The position numbers were made by a program, and so were the translations under genes. From contig OY776134.1 of the NCBI GenBank assembly GCA_963675135.1, positions 54,827,740-54,891,739 of the forward strand: a stretch of DNA of 64,000 nt, read 5' to 3'. How positions within the stretch are numbered: position 1 is the stretch's first letter; each line of letters begins with the position of its first letter. Below, one piece after another: positions 24,906-37,828 of the stretch. Below the pieces are notes generated by a model. The model saw nothing but the letters and a program-made list of their open reading frames with translations. It had not been told where the DNA came from and ran no database searches. This DNA comes from Galeopsis tetrahit (Eukaryota > Streptophyta > Magnoliopsida > Lamiales > Lamiaceae).

Positions 24906-25233
24906 CCTTGGTGGGTCGAAGAAGAAAAAAAAAAAAAACTTACCTTCGTAGGAGAGAAGAAAAAAATCGACATTTGAGGAGAAAAAGGAAAAAAAAAAAA
25001 AACCAAAGAAAAGAAAAGGAGAAAAAAAATCCTAAATCTAAAATTCAAACTTCAGGGGCGGCGGCCGACGAATCGGGGTGGGGCGGCCAGAGTTTGGGCG
25101 TGGGCAGGGGTGATGGGTGATGGGTGGTGGGCGAGGGGTGGGTGGCGGGGGGTGAGGGAGTTGATAGTCGGACCCTTACTGGACTCCCTTTAATATTTCA
25201 ACGGCCCATTTTGGTTATGGTAGATTTTTTTTT

Positions 25234-26439
25234 GGGCGCGGCTAAAGGCACCCAGCTTTCCTATGAGTACACCCACTGGAATCTTTTTTTGTCACAGAGG
25301 ATACGTGAAATGTCATTTATACCCCTCCTGCACATTTTTTAAAAAAGGACGGATGAGTACACCCACCGTTTCTATTTCACAACGAAACCATCCACTCCAC
25401 CACCACAACCCAAACAAACAACATTCTTCAACAAAAAAATCTCAAAAAACACAACAATTCAACAAAAAAACTAAAAAAACACAACAAATCAACAAAAAAA
25501 ATATAAAAAAAAATCTTAAGATGTTCAAAAATATTAATCGAACAAAGTTTAGATGTACGAAAATTTTTACCCAACAAACTTATTATGTTCGAAAAAAATA
25601 TTCGAAACAACTTACATTTGTTCGAAAAAAAAAATTGAACAAAATGTTCGAAAATTTTTTCAAAACAAAAATTGATTGTTCGAATTTGTTTCCAAAACAA
25701 ACATAAATTGTTCGAATTTGTTTCCAAAACAAACATAGATTGTTCAAAAAAAATTCCAAAACAACCTAAATTTGTATGAAAAAAAAGATCGAACAAAATG
25801 TTCGAAATTTTTTCCAAAACAAACACAGATTGTTCGAAAATATTTCCAAAACAACCTAAAGTTGTCCGAAAAAAAATCACGAACTTCTAAAAACCCTAAT
25901 TTTTCTAAAAAACCTAAATTTCTAAAAAATTAAAAAAAGTACCTGGAACAGGCGGCGGTGGCGGAGGAGGGCGACGGCGGTCGCGGCGAACGAGGGAGGA
26001 GAAGAGGCAGCGACGTGGGAAGTGAGGGCGGCGCTGTCGCCGCGTGGGGAGGGGAGGCGGAGCTGCGACGCGGCGACGTTGGGAGAGGGGGCGGCGTTGT
26101 CGCGCGTGTTGGGTGGGGAGACGGGGACAGCGACGGCAACGAGAGGAGGCGGCCGCGAACGGGGAGTGGGAGGGGCTGCGACGACGAGAGGAGGTTGCCG
26201 CGAACGGGGAGTGGGAGGGGCTGCGGCGACGAAAGGAGGTGGCCGCGAACGGGGAGAGGGAGGGGCTGCGCAGTGGGCGGCTGCAGAAATGGAGGTGTAA
26301 AAATGGTGGGTGTCTGAATATTATGAGAGGAGAATATGTTTTAATTGAGAGAGGGGGTAATTTTAGAATTTTCAGGTGGGTGTCCTCATCCATTTTGTGT
26401 GTGTACTCATAGGAAAGTCGGGTGCCTTTAGCCGCGCCC
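25234..26439. mobile_element. Mutator-like non-autonomous element, 1.2 kb
   Basis: Terminal inverted repeats of about 44 bp begin GGGCGCGGCTAAAGGCACCC at both ends and differ at only a few positions. Nine T's precede the left end and a longer T run follows the right end, compatible with a 9-bp target duplication, though homopolymers make this weak. The interior has an AT-rich array of short repeats containing TTGTTCGAA and CCAAAACAAACA (about 25540-25870), then a strongly GC-rich block (25945-26290). The abrupt base-composition change suggests acquired cargo. No transposase. Confidence 0.65.
26143..26275. repeat. GC-rich 51-bp tandem repeat, about 2.5 copies
   Basis: The unit contains CGCGAACGGGGAGTGGGAGG followed by GGGCTGCG and a GACGA-rich stretch; it recurs at a 51-bp step. 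It explains the long but low-complexity Arg/Pro or Gly/Arg open frames on both strands. Confidence 0.6.
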
Positions 26440-26550
26440 TTTTTTTTTTTTTTTTTTTTTAACTTAAACGGGGTTATGGACTTATGGTGGAATTATCTGA
26501 TTTATAATAAAATGGGTAGAACATTTTTTTTAAATCACAATCTTTTATAA

Positions 26551-26666
26551 ATTACTCCATTCACATGTGAGAGAGGTTGAAAACAAATTTGTTCTAACGT
26601 GGAATGTAATTACTCCATTCACATGTGAGAGAGGTTGAAAACAAATTTGTTCTAACGTGGAATGTA
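26551..26666. repeat. 58-bp tandem duplication
   Basis: Two identical-looking copies beginning ATTACTCCATTCACATGTG at 26551 and 26609. Confidence 0.85.
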
Positions 26667-27026
26667 ATGTATAATGTATTTAGTTGGATGTGGACATATT
26701 TATTGTAACAATAATATTACCATCATTTCTCTCTTCAAGGTGTTTTTATCTTTTTTTTTCTAATATCAAATACTAATTTAAATTAAAACATATAATTATT
26801 TTAAATAATATTTAATAGTATTCCTCTAATATTTTAAAATAACACATTAAACCTATATATACTCAATTATATTATATATATAATAATGGAAATATAAATA
26901 TAATATAATAATGAATTTGCCGAGGAATTCTGTATAATAACCAAGAATGAAAATTTAATAGTAGTGTAAAATTGGACGAAAATCGAAAAATATTGTGACA
27001 TATAGTAAAATCTGAAAAATGAGATA

Positions 27027-27111
27027 GGATATTTTCATTCTTGATTTTTTTTTTTGACAGGATATTTTCATTCTTGATTTTTTTTTTTGACAGGATATTT
27101 TCATTCTTGAT
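27027..27111. repeat. 33-bp triplication upstream of FIP37
   Basis: GGATATTTTCATTCTTGAT followed by a T run and GACA occurs at 27027, 27060 and 27093. It lies 220-305 bp before the FIP37 ATG, so it may sit in the promoter. Confidence 0.8.
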
Positions 27112-27331
27112 AATCACACATTAAATTAAACCTTCGTTACTTGGTAGTCTTTTTTCTTGGCAAAAGCAAGCAAGAAAATATACTTCCAAAACGTTACAAA
27201 AAAGCACCCCTAAGAAATAAGAGAGAAAAAAAACAAATTACTCAGCGGCTCGGCTTTTTGTCCCTGCCGTTCTCAATCCTACGTCTCTGGAATTTTTCTA
27301 GGGTTTCAAAACCTAATTTCGAGATCAAATC

Positions 27332-30300
27332 ATGGCGACACATGACCATCTCGACGACGTAAGGTTTCATACATCCACCGCTTTCTGTGGTTGCACTCCA
27401 TTCATTGTGGTTTTTCTTCTCTCTTTTTTACCGCTTAATTTTTCGATGCACAGGAAGATGATTTTGGAGGCGATTTTGCGGGGGGAAATGCTGCAAGGCG
27501 TTCAGGTATTCTTACTTAATCGATTTAATTTGGTTTAATAATGTCTGTAGCTGTAGTTATTTTATGCAATTGTGATTTTGAGAATTTCGTTTTCTGTTTA
27601 TTAGGTAATAAGAGAAGCTTTGGAGATATCGACGATGATGAAGACGATATTTTTGGGACAAAGAAGGTCTCTTTCACTTACTGCTTTGGTAGTTTGAGTA
27701 TTTTGCTGCAAATTTGCATATTTATTACACTATACTGTCCCATAGTGTAGCTTTCTGTGTAAGGTTTATGGTTTTAGTCTCGAATATCATTCTCTCTTGC
27801 TAATTAGCATAAGTTGATATGAATTTTTATATGTTTTCTTATCAGATTGTCCAATTAAGATTTTGAATTTCCAGCTTCCTTCTTGTTAAGTAACCTTATC
27901 TTCAGCAAGTGAAAAATAAATCTGTTTTAAGGGTGTGTCATTACAAGTGTCTGGAATTTTAAGTCATATGGCTCAAGTACTTATATCGGCAAATCAGCAT
28001 TGCAATTATTTATGTTACTATAACATTTATATTTAAAAATTAAATCATATGAACTTAAAATAGCTGGTACTGAGGTGATATTCTACTCATGCCAGCATAA
28101 TTTCACCTTTTTGGTGTAAATTCATTGGAAATTGTAACAACGATTATTCCAGTTTTCCAAGACTAAACAAGTTAATCCACATATGTTCTTTACCGAGTGT
28201 GATCCTGGCCTATTCGGCCCAACAAACATGTTTTTTTTTACTATTGACTTCATGTTTTTTTATGTTTCTTAGCGTACAATGATATATGCGTCAACAATAT
28301 GTTAAATGGCATATCCAAAGCACGTGTCTTTAGTGGCTTCATTTTAAAGTAGTCTTTTTTCTTTGTTGCTGATTTGATGATCCCTGCTAATTCTTACAGA
28401 TCACAACTGGCATTGATTATTTCATTAGGGTGCCATCTCTAGACTAATAGTCATGCATAATCAGGTTGAGGACTTGAGGCTGGAAAAGGAAGCATAATCT
28501 TATCCTAAAAAATAAAATTAATGGATGAAGTTTTGGAATTGTTTTATGAGTAGTTTTGAGCTCTACCAAATGTTTTTTTTTCTTCCAGTACATATTAAAA
28601 ATTTGCATCAAAATTGGCTGTTAAAAGGACACTATTATAAGTCTCTGAGGCAGTCCTTCATATGAGAACTGCACTAACCAAATATACTTGGAATATTTAC
28701 TTGTTGACCTTTATGTTCTCCTATTCTGCTAAATGAGCTAATGCTTTAGTCTCTATCCCCCTTTTTATATCATGGAGATGCTTTTATACAACTGACTGTT
28801 GAATTTGTGGTTTAAAGACTTTTCATGTACATTGCAATCATGCCTGAACAATTTTTTTTGACCCTTTTCCATGTACCCACTTTTAATACCTGGGTCCAAT
28901 ATTTGTTAAAGTAGTCACGTGCCCTTCATTTTCTAGCAAAACAAACCATTCTGCAGATTCAAATTTGAGTCTCTGTTTGTTTGTTTATGCTTTAGGCCAC
29001 CGTGAAAGTTGAAGAAACTGCACCTGGAGTGGCAACTGGGATGATTTTGTCTCTTCGTGAGAGGTACCGCTCCTTATTATGAAACTTTTTCTTCTTTGAA
29101 ATGATGAAGTACATATACACTAGATTTGTGGTGATCTATCTGTTTAAGACATAGTGCGTATAAAGATAAAGCTACCAACTTCGAACTATTATTTTACCTA
29201 GACTGCATAAGACTTACTGGTACATTTCTCTGGCTCTTCTTTTGTAGTCTCAAGAACTGTCAAGATGAGCTTTCGAGATGCCAGGTATATATCATTTCCA
29301 GCCTTATTTATTTTTTCTTGCCTCTCTATATACAGTGATTCACCTGTTATTCAGTGGTCACTGGTATTCTTTCTGCATCTTCATACTTTGGTATGACGCT
29401 GCTTAAGTTTTTTTGTTGACAAGGATAATGGCGTAAAACTCTTTTGTACATAATTGGTAAAATAAGTTTTGCAATGTGGATATTTTTTAGCTGCTAACTT
29501 GATTTATGATCTTTTTTTTTAAACTTCAGGAAAAACTTGAAGATGCTAAGTCTGAGATTCAACAGTGGCATTCGTCTTTCCAGAATGAATCTTTTATACC
29601 GCAAGGAGCAACTCCTGGTTTGTTCTTGCGTGCTTTATGCCATTTTTCTCCTGTCATTTGGTCTATCTTTTTAAAAAGCTTTCATCACTTATTGGTTATT
29701 TTTATTTATGTGAGTGGCATTGTTTTTCTATTCCTTGCTTAGGACCAAAATTTGTGATCAGCTACCTTCAGACTCTGAGGTCCTCTGAGGAATCTCTGCG
29801 AGAGCAAGTATGTTACACACCTTACATTGAGCAAGCTTTTTCTCGATGAATTATTTAGTTATGATTTATCCTTTTTAACTTTTGCTATTAGCTTGAGAAA
29901 GCAAAGAAGAAAGAGGCAGCATTCATTGTGACATTTGCAAAACGAGAGCAGGAGATAGCTGAGTTGAAGGTGAGGAGTTGTCATGCTTGCATATGCATTC
30001 CGTGTTGTTTCCTCACATGCTAATCTGAAAAAAACATGCTTATTTTACATTCTAGCGTAACGTAAGGTAGTCTTAAACTGGAATTCAAGTTCTAATATAT
30101 TAGTAGGTTAAGAGGAACATAAGCATCAAAACATCCCCATCATCTAAGGCTTGAATAGCAGTCATGTTAATTGTAACCCTTGGTTATGTAGTGAATAGGT
30201 TGATCATTCTCTCGTCATTTCATAAAATATCATTTCTTTATTGTTTATATTTTTCAACTAGCCTTGCATTGATGCTGAGACTTTGATTACCTTCTATTGC

Positions 30301-32978
30301 TATATTATCATCACATCCTTTGTTATTATATATATTGCCATTTTGATGGGATTTGCTAAGAACTTGCATCGCATCAACATATAAAGAGAATATTTCATCT
30401 CTAGGACCTTTGGTAGAGTTGTTCGAAATTATTCAAAGGAAATTCGGTCAATTCCTGACAGTTTTCTGATCACAAGTTTGATTTTTGGCATAGATCTAAT
30501 ATCTTTGAATGGACTGTGATGTATTTGTTGAAGATCCTGTACAATAAACTTGCTAGAGCACCAAATGCAGTTTCTTTTGTTATATATAATGTGTAACTGC
30601 TGTTTTAATAGAATTAAGTATTTATTGCTTGCTGTTCCTTATTCCTGTACCTCTTAACTTTTTTACAGTCTGCTGTTCGGGATTTGAGATCTCAGCTGAA
30701 ACCACCATCGATGCAGGTATCCTGGATCTGTCCCCATCCTATATGGTTTCCATATAGTTTTGTGGAACCACTCTCTCTAAAAAGCAAAGTATTATATTTG
30801 AAGATGTGCCTCCAGTTTTTCTCTAAATGCTCCAGAAATAATTAACCTCTAAAAACTGCTTCCAATCTCAACTCAGCGCCAAAGTTTTACTTTCCATTTT
30901 TATTTTTAAAAACTAGGAAAACTTTGATTTGAATAGTATGTGTTCTTTTCCATTTGTTTCTAAAGTGATAAACCTGGCAGGCGAAGAGATTATTGCTAGA
31001 CCCGGCTATCCATGAAGAGTTCACAAGATTGAAGGTGATTCTTTTGAATTCAACTCAATGTTAATTACATATACAACTGAATTGTTCGTCAGAATTTTAC
31101 ACCAACTTTCTACACACATTCACAGTTCCGTAGACTGTTGACAAACCCCTTTTGACCAGCTTTGGGTCGGTCCAATCTATCATAATCCTTTACTGTTGGT
31201 TTAGGGAATAGTTTATGCGAACCACTCGCACCACTACCTGAGTAATGTAAAGGGTCTTATGCTCTTCAACAAAGTTGCTAACATGCTAGCGTCCTTATTA
31301 ATTAATTTTCTTTTGTAATTGCATTCGTGGAATATGATAGAGGGTCTATTTGATTCAGTTCTTATCAATGGGAGATAGGAATGTAATGTTGCTGTTAGCA
31401 ATGCACTGGTTATGAATTGGACACTACTGATGTGAGTTTTGAAGAACCCCATGAACTTATATCTAGTTGTAATACCTTAATGGTGTAAACCAATTACATG
31501 AAATCGAACATCTTTAGTTTTACTTGTTAGTTATTTATCTTGTTGCTTCTGCTAGATTCTGATGAGATTTCGTTATCCTTCATTTGGAATTGACTCGTGT
31601 TGATTGACCATGCATTTGTCGTATTTTTATATTATGCTTCAGTTGCTTGGTGTACCTTTCTTTTGTTGAGACCATTACTCTCCATTGATAAATCATCCAT
31701 TAAACACATGCTTGCAGACGTGTAAATATAAATATTTCTCCATCAAACTTAAGATCTTATTTGTACTATTTTATCAGAATTTAGTGGAAGAGAAGGATAA
31801 GAAAGTTAGAGAGTTGCAAGATAATATAGCTGCTGTCAGTTTCACCCCACAAAGTAAGATGGGAAAGATGTTAATGGCAAAGTGCAGGACTCTGCAGGAA
31901 GAGAACGAGGAGATTGGTAACCAAGCTAATGAAGGAAAGGTACTGGATTCTGTATAATGTCAAATGATATTTTACGAAGTTTAATAAATTTTTGTAATAG
32001 GAACGTGATGCAGTGTTACAACAGTCATTAAGGAAACTTCTAGTAATATTTTAGTTCTGTTGATAAGGTGGAACTCTAACTTTATCTCTTAAAAGATACA
32101 TATGGCTATATGTTATTGAATTTCTATCGTACTCAATACATTGGGCTTTGTTGAATAAGTAATTTGTTACATTGATGGAATTTAGTTCCTTATTTTTCTC
32201 TTGTTCTTGCTAGATGCATGAGCTGGCTATGAAACTTGCTCTACAAAAGTCTCAAAATGCTGAACTCAGAAATCAATTTGAAGGTTAGTTTCACACTGTC
32301 TTTCTGGTCACTTTATGATGCTGCATGTTGTACACTGGATTGAATATATTAGCTTACAAGTTATGTGGTTACTTCTCAATATTCGTGCCCTTTTCGTTTC
32401 TCCCATTTCTGATTGATTCATGGGATGAGAACGTTGTTCTGTGAATATAATCTGGATGCTCTGTTTCATGGACGTGAAATTGAAAATTCTTGCGTGGATA
32501 CAACATGCTACTGTAATAATGATTTTGCATGAATTCTATATTGCCATAATAATTTGTGTGTAAACCCTTGATAAATTTGTTACATATACATATATATTTA
32601 TATCATTATCTATGACGTTTTCTGCAGGATTATTCATGCAAATGGAGAAAATGATTGGTGATGTTGATCGATCAAACGAGATGGTACTCTCCTTATCACT
32701 TTTATGACCGTAATATGTAAAATTAACCTAATTGGAGAAAATTTAGCGAAATTGTAAACATTAATAGTTTCTGTGTAGTAATGTGGTGTGAATTGTTACA
32801 GGTGGTTATCTTACAAGAGAAGTTAGAAGAAAAAGAAGACGAGATTCGACGAATAAAGCAGGAGGTGCAAGAGAATGGCAATGTAGAGGAACAGACAGCA
32901 GTGTTAGCCACTGATGACTTAACTACTACTGATGAGGGAGTGCCTGAGCCTCATATTGAAGTGCAAACCGAAAATTAA
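27332..32978 (+). CDS. FIP37: FIP37 / WTAP homologue, m6A methyltransferase complex subunit
   Basis: Fourteen exons by hand: 27332-27358, 27454-27505, 27605-27666, 28996-29063, 29248-29284, 29530-29617, 29743-29807, 29892-29969, 30669-30716, 30981-31034, 31778-31939, 32214-32283, 32628-32683 and 32802-32978. All are GT-AG and the join is 1044 nt, 347 aa. The acidic start with NKRSFGDIDDDEDDIFG, then MILSLRESLKNCQDELS, AKREQEIAELKSAVRDL, LLLDPAIHEEF, and FTPQSKMGKMLMAKCRTLQE match plant FIP37 closely. Most of the protein (about 60-300) is coiled coil. FIP37 is the regulatory WTAP-type subunit that works with MTA and MTB in nuclear mRNA N6-adenosine methylation. The C-terminal tail is Glu/Thr-rich. 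Intron 3 (about 1.3 kb) is the longest. It is convergent with the OCRE/G-patch gene. Confidence 0.96.
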
Positions 32979-33701
32979 TTTCTTCATCCCCTGTCTGTAA
33001 TCAGTGGACCATAACATTTACACCTTTCTTAAAACCCCCACCACCCACTTTCCAGATTTTTGATCTAATTTGTACCATTTTTTTTATCATGTTTTTTGAA
33101 TATCGTCTTTTTTCATCCAATTCAATAAAATTGGACGTATGATGATTCCATGTTGTACGTTAACGAACAAGGTTGAAAAAAATGTGATAGTTTGTATCAA
33201 GGGTGAAACCATAGTCTCTCCCTGTGGACCTTGGTATTTGTTCCTCGTAGGGATAAGGTACAATTTGATCTTCAAACTAGTGGTTTGGGTATAGTTTTGA
33301 TCCTAAATATACTTTTAACAATTAAGCGTACAATTTTTTTTCTGTGAAGTAAATAAGAAAAGATCAGTCTTTCAGAAAACATTTTAATTAGTAGCGGAGG
33401 TTCAGCCACTTGTTTGATATGCATATGCTATGAATACCCCCATTATTCAATGCTTCTCTTTTTAAAAATTTCCTAATTGGATGAGTAGATTATCCACTTA
33501 ATAGATGTACATTTTTCACTGAAAAAAGGAAGGTAAAAAACAAAAATGGCAAATACTGAGGAATGCATTTCTATTACTACTATATTTCTGGAATCCCTAC
33601 AACTACAAGATGGGCAAAAATACTGAGGAGTGAAATCTTTTACAAAATTTCTGGAATCCCTACAACTACAAGATAATTAGTTGGTTCTGCCTGAGCTAAC
33701 A
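32979..33701. other. Shared 3' spacer between convergent genes
   Basis: Holds the 3' UTRs of FIP37 and of the minus-strand OCRE gene. A short repeat (TTTCTGGAATCCCTACAACTA at about 33583 and again at 33648) is the only structure noticed. Confidence 0.5.
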
Positions 33702-36700
33702 TTACTTTCTCCTGGAATCCTCCCAACCTAAACCTGCAGTTCCCTTGTTCCCAGCTGCTTGTAAGGGTTCAGTCAAGCCCTTCACGGTATGGCCGAGCGC
33801 CTCCCCCTGTATGAAACCATAGACAAATCACGCAACAACAAAATACAAACACAGCATGCATGCTTCAACAACTGAACTAAATCAGATATTTTCTCTCATG
33901 TATTTATTTTTATACGGCTTCAAATGCACATCAGAGAAACTGAATTAAGATAACACAACTACTATATAACGAAAAAGATACCTCCTTCCATCCCATGCCT
34001 TCTAGAATTTTCCTGGCATAACTTCCCGTCCCAAATGAAATGTTCAATGACTCAGCTGCTGCCTCTTCTGGTGGTAAAGTAGGAGGTGATGATATAGAAT
34101 CAGCACCGGAAACTGAGTTCTTTTGTCCGGGACCCACACCAAAGCCACCATGGAGAGCTCGTCTCTCAGCAGCTCTATCCCGATACACATGATCCTAGCA
34201 AACCATAAAGACCAAGACAGAAGAGAGTGTAAAAACACTTATTTTCCATATACATCTTTGGTATTCCACAAGTGCATAATGAGCATGAAGTTGGAAACCA
34301 ATAGGGCTAAAAAAACAGCTCACTAAGTCACCTTCTTAGATGGGGAAACCTTCACTGTTGACAGTTTGTCCTTTCGAACAGCAAGACCCTCGGAGCTTTG
34401 AGATTCAGGCTGCTGATCAGAGTTTTGCGACTTCTCTTTTTGGCTTTTGATGGATATTTGAGGTAAGTCCCAATCTTTAGTAGGGTAGGAAGCATCGTAA
34501 ACTGACAAGGTTGCCAAATATTGCAAGCTAGGATTCTTCAATCTGTATATACGGCCTGTAAAAAGGAAAAAGACATAGAATTATAACCATCTCATAGCCT
34601 TGAATCAGAGAGCATGAAAAAATGTTTGTCAACCTCTATTTGCCTGGTGAATATTACCCACTTTTTCAGTCACCTGGGGAGAATGCATATAATAGATTTA
34701 TCAACCTCATCTTCTCATATTTAACATAGTTTGGTCATATGATCCTTGAAAATAACCCCTTAGTACATAGAAAATCTGAAAAACTAATCAAAGGGAGGAA
34801 AAAGCATGATGTACAGGCATTCAGAAGATTCGTTTCTGGAATCACACCAGTCGAAGCATACCATTTCAGGAAATACATATTTATCATAAGCCATGAAATG
34901 GCCTAGAATTGCATATTGGCTTAATTTTGCATTTGCTGGCAGAGGACAGTGACAATGGAGCCACACTTGCAAAGGTAAGTAACGGTCCTAAAACGAGTAG
35001 CCTCCTTATCCTTTATTCAATTTATATCAACTCTTTGTCCTAAAGTGATATCGAATCCACATAGCCTCTTGGTGGGTAAATTTTGGGGTCTCTTAGTATT
35101 TTAACATAAATTTCATGACTGTTTTATCAATCACTCACAAGTTCATCTTGTCCAAATAAAATATTAAATAAATAGCTCTGAGTTAGAGGAAGCAAAGAAG
35201 AGAAAATGAAATTGTGAAACCTTATTTAAAAAAGTGAATGGGACAACAGGCAAACCTGACGTTACTCGTACCATATCAAGGTGCACTTCACATACTGGTG
35301 CAGTTTTCAATATACCACCACCTGAAGACACCGAGGGATGAAGCTTGCTGGAGCGCTTCTTCAATCTGCCAACCAGCCTTGCTACCTCTGTCTTTCCATC
35401 TTTTTTCGTCCCTTTAACAAGTGCCCAATCCCATAATTCCACCACTTCCAAACCTGACATCCATTCCTCATCTGATTGACTTACTTGACCATATTGGGCA
35501 CGCCAGTTTTCTTCTTCCTGAGATATACCTGACAGAAACGATTGCTCCAACTGTCAATACAAACAATAAAATTTCACAAATAAGAATCTTAACAGGCCCA
35601 TCTCTGTCATGTTTGATGCCTCTCTGTCTCTCTTTTTAAATCATCACAATATATTTCTCTCAAATATTCAATTCTTGACTTCAGGGAGGAATCTAAAATT
35701 TTCCTATGCAATGGATAAAGGAGTTCTTTCGTCTCGTAATGTCAAGAATATTCCTCAAAGGGACTTCTTTGGGACCTTCATCGAAAGTAGACAGTTTTTT
35801 TAATTTGAAAAAAGAGACATGGAAAAATGATTATATATTCAGTTGCATTGGAAGAGGAGTCTAGTCTATTTCCATATTAGGTACATTTACCATAATCTAT
35901 TCACAGGTCAAGTAAAAATTATAAAAAAGATTGCTAAGAAAACACAAAGTGCAGAATAAGACCCTAAATGACTACAATGAGAGTCTTGTGTGAGATGGTA
36001 TCATGCATGAGACGGGGCTCCACTCTATGATTTACACCTCACTTTGGTCCAAAACATGATTCGGGTAGGGTCATTAGCAAACGGGTCATATAATATACAA
36101 GTGATGGAACCCGTCTCATGTATGACGCTATCTCATACAAGTTTTTGTCGGCTCCAGTTTGCTCCTTCACTGGTCTGATGGAGATGGGGCATAAATAAGA
36201 GGGTAAAGCTTCAAGGAATATAGAGACCATGATTATATCTCAGGGAACTAGCAGCATAGACATGAGGACATAAAAACAAGATACTAGTAATTTCAGTAGT
36301 ACGAACCTTCATCCAAAGTTTTCTCACTCAAATTCCTCCAAAAATCAGGATCATCAGGGACCCATTCGCCTTCTTCAAGTTCTTCAATATCATCATCTCC
36401 TGCAAATTGGCAAATAAGAACTATAAAGAACCCCTTGCAATGAACTCACTCTAATCACCTATAACAAAACCTCACCAACCATGGGTTGGGGAATTCAGTT
36501 TACCCGTGTCAATAGTCTCCACAGTCATTGTTAAGTCAGTAGTAGCTGCATCGGCTGTTTGGTTGGAGTAGCCCGATAAGTACATATCAATAAGAGTTTC
36601 TTCTAGCCTGCATATGACCTGTGGCTTAGGCATCTACAGTGCTCAACTATATCTCAGGAATAACGATAAAAGATGGATTGAGTCTGAGCACACCATTCTG

Positions 36701-37828
36701 ATGGTGGGGGCGGAAACTCTGATTGGTCAGTGTCGTTACACGCCGAAGAGTCTGGCTAGATACAATCACACTATAGAATATCAAGGATGTGATACAGAAC
36801 AAGAAATACGTAGCTTACAGACGAATAAACCAGTTGTAAAATAATGACAGCTATTCAATTTTTAATGGCTAAATGAACACATTCAAAGATACCAACTTCA
36901 GAAACTATTCAAAAGTAGGCATCAATTAGTTGGAAACCAAGAAAAAAGAAAAAAGAGAAACCAAAGCAGGCAAATCATGGAGTATAAAAAGATGTACAGT
37001 TCACCTAGGGAAGCCTCAACAGAAAATTGTTTTCCTTCAGATTGAGCCTCAGAAGTTCCTTGAGTATTACTATTATCCATTTCAGGTTGATCCCCTGCCT
37101 GAGATAAACACAGTTATGAATCTAGCATCTTCAATCTCCACAAAGATGTTATAAATAGCTCAAACATATACTCCCTCCGTCTCTTTGAAAGTTACCAATG
37201 GCATCATTTACATATTTCTTTTTTTTTTTTAATACCTTTCTGCCGTTCTCTCTCTATTTTTTCTCTATCCTACCTCCCTCTCCCTCTCCACCACTACACA
37301 TATAATACTGTGTTCCTTAATCAATGTGCAAAAAGCAAATGAACAACTTATGGAGTATAAAAATCGAACATTAAAATTTCACAGAAACATTCTTCAAAAT
37401 GAAAACCTAAAATTTCAAGCTAATACCTGATAGGACTCAAGAAGAACATAATTCCCATCTTCAAATTTGTAATAATGCCCATCGATGCTGCTATAATACC
37501 ATCCTGCTTGTGGATCATGGTAAAACCCAGTTCTGCATCCAAATACGAAAAGCTCTAACTTTATTTTTCACCCAAAGTAATGGTAAATCCTGATTTGTGT
37601 ATACAAGAGTTACGAATACATACCAGAAAATGTAGAATTAGATCGACGGTTTCAAAGATAAAGTCTTAATTTCAAGTGCTATGATTGGTAAAGAATCAAA
37701 ACAATGCGTATAAAGTACAAATTCTTGAGATTTGATTGAATAAAAAACCTGGCATGATAATAGAGCTGAGAATTTTCGTCCCACTGGAAGCCGCAATCAT
37801 CTTCCTGTTGAATATTATCTCCCGCCAT
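33702..37828 (-). CDS. OCRE and G-patch domain RNA-processing protein
   Basis: Eleven exons (minus): 37749-37828, 37427-37532, 37005-37098, 36694-36751, 36504-36607, 36307-36399, 35221-35528, 34634-34673, 34332-34555, 33982-34194 and 33702-33806. The join is 1425 nt, 474 aa. An OCRE domain occupies about residues 14-65 (WDENSQLYYHA, TGFYHDPQAGWYY, YYKFEDGNYVLL). The middle holds PPPPSEWLEETLIDMYLSG and the acidic ELEEGEWVPDDPDFW. A G-patch ends the protein (about 422-468: GSYARKILEGMGWKEGEALG, then GTAGLGW). OCRE plus G-patch proteins of the RBM5/AGGF1 type act with the spliceosome; no RRM or FHA domain is seen here, so the exact orthologue is open. An in-frame ATG at 37876 would add 16 residues. 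Two MITEs lie in introns. Confidence 0.88.
35981..36147. mobile_element. Small MITE in an intron of the OCRE gene
   Basis: The left end ACTTGT/GTCTTGTGTGAGATGGTAT and the right end, in reverse complement CTTGTATGAGATAGCGTCAT, form inverted repeats of about 35 bp. Both continue ATGCATGAGACGGG / ATACATGAGACGGG. It lies in intron 6. Confidence 0.65.
37171..37355. mobile_element. Diverged Stowaway-like MITE in intron 2 of the OCRE gene
   Basis: Starts CTCCCTCCGTCTC after TA. A weak inverted end, TATGGAG then TA, closes it at about 37355. Only the outer few bases pair, so the right boundary is tentative. Confidence 0.45.

Larger units (their letters stand above)
24450..25180. mobile_element. Possible inverted-repeat element with internal hairpins
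   Basis: The left end GGGTCTGACTATTTACACCTC and the reverse complement of the right end GGGTCCGACTATCAACTCCC match loosely. The interior holds two hairpins, a GTCGAC-rich segment and a GC-rich right third. Ends are diverged and no target duplication was seen. Confidence 0.3.

Noticed and set aside
24704..25048. 114-aa minus-strand frame
   Set aside because: Phe/Ser-rich translation of A-rich DNA and hairpin arms; no domain.
25914..26412. Long frames on both strands (up to 159 aa)
   Set aside because: Arg/Pro or Gly/Arg low complexity produced by a GC-rich 51-bp tandem repeat.
35529..35550. Exon 7 of the OCRE gene starting further upstream at MEQSF
   Set aside because: That start breaks phase with exon 6; the acceptor at 35529-35530 (CTGTCAG) restores it.
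36608..36640. Direct joining of OCRE exon 3 to exon 5
   Set aside because: It creates an immediate stop; a 58-bp exon at 36694-36751 ending SEW restores the frame.
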